Assembly: GCA_934167835.1 (NCBI GenBank)
Contig: CAKPLZ010000004.1
Location: forward strand, 75,533 to 139,532
DNA from: an uncultured Clostridia bacterium
Lineage (GTDB): Bacteria > Bacillota > Clostridia > TANB77 > CAG-508
Reading direction: 5' to 3'
Length of the DNA: 64,000 nucleotides
Shown here in pieces: positions 59,653-64,000 of this stretch. The notes below the pieces were generated by a model. That model had not been told where the DNA came from and made no database searches. It was given only the letters and a program-made list of their open reading frames with translations. How positions within the stretch are numbered: the stretch's first letter is position 1; every line of letters starts with the position of its first letter. The position numbers and the translations under genes are program-made.

Positions 59653-60622
59653 AAATTTCTCCTGTTTGAATTAAATTTCCTCTTAAAAAGTCTTGAACTG
59701 GCATTCTCTTTGCGTTTTCTGCTTGAACTTCTTGTACTAAAAGTACACTGTTTTTTGCTTTTACACAAAGTCCATCTTTTAAATCTGAATAAATTACTGC
59801 TCCCCCTGCCATTTCTTCTAATCTTCTTTTATATTCTTCAAATTCTGGATGTTCGTTTATAAACTCTGGTAACTCTAAACAATCTGCTTTCCATATTTTT
59901 ATTTTCTTGCCATTGTATGTTGTATATGCTCCCATTATTGGGTTTAATCCTCTTACAAGATTTTTTATTTCATCTGCTGTTTTGTTTTCCCAATCTATTT
60001 TTGCCATTTCTTTATTAAGCATTGGAGCCATTGTAAAATCTTTTCCTTGTGGAATTCTTTTTGCTGTTCCTGTTTCTATTTCTTTTAGTGTTTTTACTAA
60101 TAACTGTGCTCCAATTTTAGACAATCTATCCCACAATTCCCCTGTTGTTTCATTTTCTCCTATTTGAACTTCTTCTTTTAGAATCATATCTCCTGTATCC
60201 ATTCCTGCATCCATGTACATTGTGGTAATTCCTGTTGTTTTGTCTCCATTTAAAACTGCCCATTGTATTGGAGCTGCTCCTCTATATTTTGGAAGCAAAG
60301 ACCCATGAACATTTATAGAACCTTTTTTAGGAATATCTAAAACATCTTGTGGTAGGATTTTTCCATAAGCCACAACGCAGAATAAATCTGGGTTTAGGTG
60401 TTCTAATGTTTCTTTAATTTCTCTTATTTTTTCTGGTTGCAAAACTGGAATGTTTTTTGAATTTGCAAATTCTTTTACTGGAGAGGCTATCATTTTCATT
60501 CCTCTTCCTTTTGGTCTATCTGGATTTGTTACAACTGCAATTATATTATGACCTGCATTATATATTGCCTCCAATGATTCTTTTGCAAAATCTGGAGTTC
60601 CCATAAAAACTATATTTAGCAT
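59645..60622 (-). CDS. fmt: Methionyl-tRNA formyltransferase
   Basis: A 325-aa enzyme formylating initiator Met-tRNA. FMGTPDFAKESLEAI, the SLLPKYRGAAPIQWAVLNGD catalytic segment (with N/H/D) and the C-terminal tRNA-binding domain (GPT-like RGLNPIMGAYTTYNGKKIKIW) are present. Next to def, as in most bacteria. Confidence 0.97.
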   Translation of the reverse strand: MLNIVFMGTPDFAKESLEAIYNAGHNIIAVVTNPDRPKGRGMKMIASPVKEFANSKNIPVLQPEKIREIKETLEHLNPDLFCVVAYGKILPQDVLDIPKKGSINVHGSLLPKYRGAAPIQWAVLNGDKTTGITTMYMDAGMDTGDMILKEEVQIGENETTGELWDRLSKIGAQLLVKTLKEIETGTAKRIPQGKDFTMAPMLNKEMAKIDWENKTADEIKNLVRGLNPIMGAYTTYNGKKIKIWKADCLELPEFINEHPEFEEYKRRLEEMAGGAVIYSDLKDGLCVKAKNSVLLVQEVQAENAKRMPVQDFLRGNLIQTGEIFE

Positions 60623-60637
60623 CTTTTTTTCTCCTTT

Positions 60638-61114
60638 TTATTTTTCTGGTTTTATTATTTCCAAAGTTCCTGGTATTATCTTATCTATAAAAACTTCGCC
60701 ATTTAAGTGGTCTATCTCATGACTTATAGCTTGTGCCAAAAGTCCTTTTGCCTTTATTTCAAATGGCTTTCCATTTATATCTAATGCTCTTATTTTTATT
60801 TTTTCTGGTCTTTCTATTTTTGCAAATTTGTTTGGAAAACTTAGGCAACCTTCTTCAACAATTTGTGTTCCACTTTGAGATAGTATTTCTGGATTTATTA
60901 TTACATGTATTGGTTCTTCTTCTGCCTCTTGAATTACAACAATTTGTTTCAATATTCCTACTTGTACTGCAGCTAAGCCTACTCCTTCATATTTATGAAG
61001 AGTTTCAATCATATCGTTTACTATTTCTTTTATTCTTTCATCTATTACATCAACTTTTTTAGATTTTTTTCTTAAAATCTCGTCTCCTTCAGTTCTAATT
61101 GTTCTAATTGCCAT
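60638..61114 (-). CDS. def: Peptide deformylase
   Basis: A 158-aa metal enzyme removing formyl from new proteins. All three motifs: GVGLAAVQVG (motif I), EGCLSFP (II, metal Cys) and QAISHEIDHLNGEVFID (III, HExxH). 13 nt downstream of priA, 15 nt upstream of fmt. Confidence 0.97.
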   Translation of the reverse strand: MAIRTIRTEGDEILRKKSKKVDVIDERIKEIVNDMIETLHKYEGVGLAAVQVGILKQIVVIQEAEEEPIHVIINPEILSQSGTQIVEEGCLSFPNKFAKIERPEKIKIRALDINGKPFEIKAKGLLAQAISHEIDHLNGEVFIDKIIPGTLEIIKPEK

Positions 61115-61127
61115 TGTTTTCTCCCTT

Positions 61128-63336
61128 CTATGACATGCTGTTTGGATTTACATCTACTATAACTCTTGTCTTTAAAAATTTTTCTTTATAATATTCTTCT
61201 AAAGATTTATTAATAACTTCTATAATAGTATTGCTAAGTTTACATTTTGCAATTATTCTCCACCTATATCTATATTTTATTTTATCTATTGGTGCTGGTA
61301 ATGGTGGCATTATTTGCATTTTGTCTTGTCCATATTTTTTTAGCAGTTTATATAGTTTCTCTGAAGCTATTTTTATTTCTTCTTTACTTGAAGAATTTAT
61401 TCCAAACATTATTATATCGCAAAATGGCGGATATTTCAATTGTTTTCTTAGTTCTATTTCTGTTTTATAGAATTTTTCGTAATTTTGCTCTTTTGAGCAC
61501 TGCACACAAAAATTTTCTGGCGAATATGTTTGGATTATTACTTTGCCTGGAAGCTTCTCTCTGCCTGCTCTTCCGGCCACTTGTACTAGTATATCAAATG
61601 TTTTTTCGTTTGCTCTATAGTCTTCTGTATTTAAGCTTCCATCTGCTGCAATGACTCCAACTAGTGTTACATTTGGAAAATGGTGGCCTTTTACTACCAT
61701 TTGTGTGCCAATTAATATATCTATATTTTCATTTTTAAATTTATTTAGTATTTGTTCATGTGAATTTTTTTTGCTTACTGTATCTATATCCATTCTTATT
61801 GTGCTTGCTTCTGGGAACATTTTCTTTACTAGGTCTTCTAATTTTTGTGTTCCGCTTCCAAAATATTTTATGTTCTTGCTTTTACATTGTGGGCAAACCT
61901 TAGGGTTGTTCATTTCATATCCACAATAATGGCATTTTAGTTTATCTTCTTTTATATGGTAGGTTAAGCTAATATTGCATCTTTTGCATTTTGCAGTATA
62001 ACCACAATCTCTACACATAACAAATGTTGAAAATCCTCTTCTATTTAAGAATAATATTGTTTGTTTTTTATTGTTTAGGTTATTTTGAATTTCTTCTCTT
62101 AGTCTATCACTAATTATTGAATGATTTCCATTTGCAAGTTCTTGCCTTAAATCTACGATTTCTACATCAGGAAGGTTTGATGAGTTTGCTCTTTTGGTAA
62201 GTTTTATAATATTTTTTGAGTTATAATATGTGGATATATCTGGTGTTGCGCTTCCTAAGACTATTGGAATATCATATTGTTTTCCTAAGTATTTTGCAAT
62301 ATCTTTTGCATTAAATCTTGGTGCCATATCAGATTTATATGATGTATCATGCTCTTCATCTATGATAATTATTCCTAAATTATCAATAGGAGCAAAAATT
62401 GCTGACCTTGCACCTATTACAATTTTGCATTTTCCGTTCTTTTATGTTTTTCCACTGGTCATTTCGTTCTCCTGTTGATAATTTGCTGTGAAGAACACAA
62501 ATGCAGTCTCCAAATCTTGAAGAAAATCTGTCTACCATTTGTGGTGTAAGCGAAATTTCTGGAACTAAAACTATTGCTTTTTTTCCTTTATCTAATGCGC
62601 TTTGTATAAGCTGTAAATAAACTTCAGTTTTTCCTGAACCAGTAACTCCATATAGCAAAAACTCATTAAATTTACTTTTATCAATTATATCAAAAGCCCT
62701 TTGCTGTTCATCTGTAAGGCTAAGAGGTTTATCTCTTTTTACTTCTCTTCCCTTGAAAGGATTTCTTTCAATTTTTTGTTCAATTATTTCAATATATCCA
62801 TTTTTTTCCAAAGTTTTTAAAACAGCACTAGAAACTTCCATGAGTGTTTCCAAATCTGCCTTATACACTCCATCATTTTCTTCTAAAAATCTTAAAACCT
62901 TAATGTGCTTATTATTTTTAATTTTGCCAATTTCAATATCTAATTCAATTTCATCTTCATCCTTTTTCAAGTAAACAAAATTAGCAGTTTTATCCTTAAT
63001 TCTATTCTCCAAATTTGTAGTTTTCTCACCCGGAGGAAGCATAAGCTTTATACACTCCGAAATATTGCAAAAATACCTCCTAGCCATAAGGCGAGCAAGC
63101 TTCACATTCTCCTCTGTTAAAGGAAAATCCTCAATCTCAACAATCTCCTTCTTAGCCCACTCCGACTCTGCCTTAAGCCCCACAATAAACCCTTCAACAG
63201 TCGAATTTTTAGCCCCAAAAGGCACAAAAACCCTAGCCCCAATTCTAATACTATCCACCATATCAGTTGGAACCACATAATCAAATATTTTATTCAAATC
63301 CTTAGCTAATCTATTAACAATAATCTCCGCTACCAT
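61128..63336 (-). CDS. priA: Primosomal protein N' (PriA), one CGG recoding site
   Basis: A replication-restart helicase of about 735 aa. It has a 3'-DNA-binding domain (1-105), winged helix, Walker A (LLYGVTGSGKTEVYLQ), DEEH box (IIIIDEEHD), the helicase C part with eight zinc cysteines (CRDCGYTAKCKRCNISLTYH; CHYCGYE; CPQC) and QMVVKGHHFPNV. The ATG at 63336 (MVAEII) follows TGGAG. In zero frame it stops just before DEEH. At codon 301 an in-frame CGG is followed by A; +1 gives IKE-G-KCKIVIGARSAIFAPI, the helicase motif Ib region. It heads the priA-def-fmt-cinA-murD run. Confidence 0.95.
62433..62436 (-). other. Recoding site CGGA in priA
   Basis: GAA CGG AAA ATG in zero frame; GAA GGA AAA TGC AAA ATT GTA ATA GGT GCA AGG in +1, giving the conserved VIGARSAIFAP. 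Confidence 0.95.
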
Positions 63337-63504
63337 AAAAAACTCCATCTTTTGTGATATATTTTATCACAAGAAATGGAGTTTGTACATATTTATTTTT
63401 GAAGTTTAATTTACAATTGCATTTTGGGCCATCACATTTATTTTTTATTCTTTTCTAATAGAACAGCTTTTAGAGTATATCTCATTGTATAAATTGCATT
63501 TACT

Positions 63505-63533
63505 TAAAAAAAGCGCCACTTGAAATGTGGCGC
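63505..63533 (-). terminator. Terminator of the dockerin-protein gene
   Basis: A 7-bp G+C-rich stem (GCGCCAC / GTGGCGC) followed by seven T in the minus direction, 60 nt after the stop at 63596. The rest of 63349-63595 holds a TTGTGATA/TATCACAA hairpin upstream of priA and nothing else I can see. Confidence 0.85.
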
Positions 63534-63595
63534 CACATTAGTGCGGAAATACTAAGATAACGGAAAGTATCAATATGGAAATATTACTATTTTTA

Positions 63596-64000
63596 TTACT
63601 TTCCTCCAAGCTTATTCATAATGCCATCGGCATCATTTCTCGTAAATTTTTTGTCTTTGTCATAATCCCCCTTTAAATATTTTTTTACACTTTCGCCTTC
63701 GGGCTTTTCTGTAGTGGTTGGCTTCATAATGTCAATAATAAGCCTTGCATCCAAAAAGCTTAGTTTTCCATCAAGATTAACATCTCCATCATAAATAACT
63801 TCTTCTACTCCATCTACTCCATCTTGTTTTTGTAATTTTGCCTTATCAAATTCACCTGAAATTACATATCCAAAAACTCTTTTAAAACTTTTCCCATTAT
63901 ATTTATAAGCCGAATCTGTTATATCATACATCGTATTTCCATCATATTTAAATGATATTTGTAAATTATCTGTATATATACAAACTAGTGTAATGCCTTC
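63596..64000 (-). CDS. Dockerin-containing protein, 3' end only
   Basis: The C-terminal 134 residues of a gene that runs off the right edge in an open frame. The last 70 residues contain two dockerin-like calcium loops and helices: GDVNLDGKLSFLDARLIIDI and GDYDKDKKFTRNDADGIMNK. Dockerins bind cohesins on scaffolds or surface proteins, so this is likely part of an exported protein. What lies upstream cannot be seen. Confidence 0.8.
   Translation of the reverse strand, partial: EGITLVCIYTDNLQISFKYDGNTMYDITDSAYKYNGKSFKRVFGYVISGEFDKAKLQKQDGVDGVEEVIYDGDVNLDGKLSFLDARLIIDIMKPTTTEKPEGESVKKYLKGDYDKDKKFTRNDADGIMNKLGGK

Noticed and set aside
8389..62436. CGG simply reassigned to another amino acid without a frame change
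   Set aside because: Reading on in zero frame after CGG loses all similarity and usually hits a stop within a few to a few dozen codons; only the +1 frame continues the proteins.
9414..64000. Random indels from sequencing or assembly
   Set aside because: The breaks are never at homopolymers, never in other frames and never antisense. Only the IS transposase shows an A-run slip and a deletion, which I treat as genuine decay. Raw reads remain the final test.

Overview
The window looks like a chromosome segment of a low-GC (A+T-rich, AGA-preferring) spore-forming member of the Clostridia. It carries spoIIAA-spoIIAB-sigF, spoIID and a SpoIIQ-like M23 protein, a complete priA-def-fmt-cinA-murD block, and single-copy housekeeping genes (ftsH, radA, glmS, ruvA, cysS, proS, uvrB). 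I cannot name the genus from sequence alone.

MAIN RESULT. About a dozen housekeeping genes look frameshifted, and in the native part of the window every such break has the same cause. A CGG codon stands in the zero frame immediately before the break, and dropping its C (a +1 shift) gives a GGN glycine codon that restores the family alignment. I count 20 such sites in 14 genes: NdvB-like (2), SpoIID, rhodanese, RarA, YafQ toxin, RadA (3), Alr, CysS, DprA (3), RluD, a DUF3137 protein, UvrB (2), PriA and an IS transposase. The fourth base is A in 15, T in 2, C in 2 and G in 1. Scanning by eye the native genes from about 9.4 kb to the right end, I found no CGG in frame that reads as arginine, whereas CGG out of frame is common and harmless. 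Sites occur on both strands but only in the sense direction and only with the C at codon position 1. This argues against sequencing error and for a lineage in which CGG is not an arginine codon but a +1 frameshift (or four-base CGGN = Gly) signal. I know of no description of such a system in bacteria, but I could not search.

LAYOUT. 1-7.7 kb: accessory genes on the minus strand (YegI-like kinase, anthrax-lethal-factor-like metallopeptidase, a large metallophosphatase protein, and a vWA protein of foreign base composition flanked by inverted repeats). The kinase, the peptidase and the vWA gene use CGG as ordinary arginine, unlike the rest. 7.8-9.3 kb: a decayed insertion sequence. 9.4-18 kb: uridine kinase and a giant cyclic beta-glucan synthase-like enzyme. 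18-21.5 kb: sporulation genes. 21.7-25.7 kb: dGTPase, rhodanese, SecD-like and HD proteins. 26-32 kb: rarA, a RelB/YafQ toxin-antitoxin pair, ruvA, glmS, radA. 32-42.5 kb: ftsH, alr, femX-like, dCMP deaminase, cysS, class A PBP, dprA, folD. 42.6-47 kb: BspA-like surface protein, then dapA-dapB-rluD on the plus strand. 47-53 kb: a Cd/Zn ATPase with an ArsR-type operator, DUF3137/LemA proteins, a CmpB-like membrane protein and 8-oxoguanine glycosylase. 53-57 kb: uvrB and proS. 57-57.6 kb: four tRNAs (Phe, Asp, Val, Leu). 57.6-63.3 kb: murD to priA. 63.6 kb to the end: 3' part of a dockerin protein.

Half of the recoding sites fall in DNA repair, recombination and uptake genes (uvrB, radA, rarA, dprA, priA), several at the glycine of a P-loop. 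None occurs in ftsH, glmS, proS, sigF, the PBP, dapAB, murD, fmt or def. If decoding at CGGN is inefficient or regulated, these repair functions would be the first affected.
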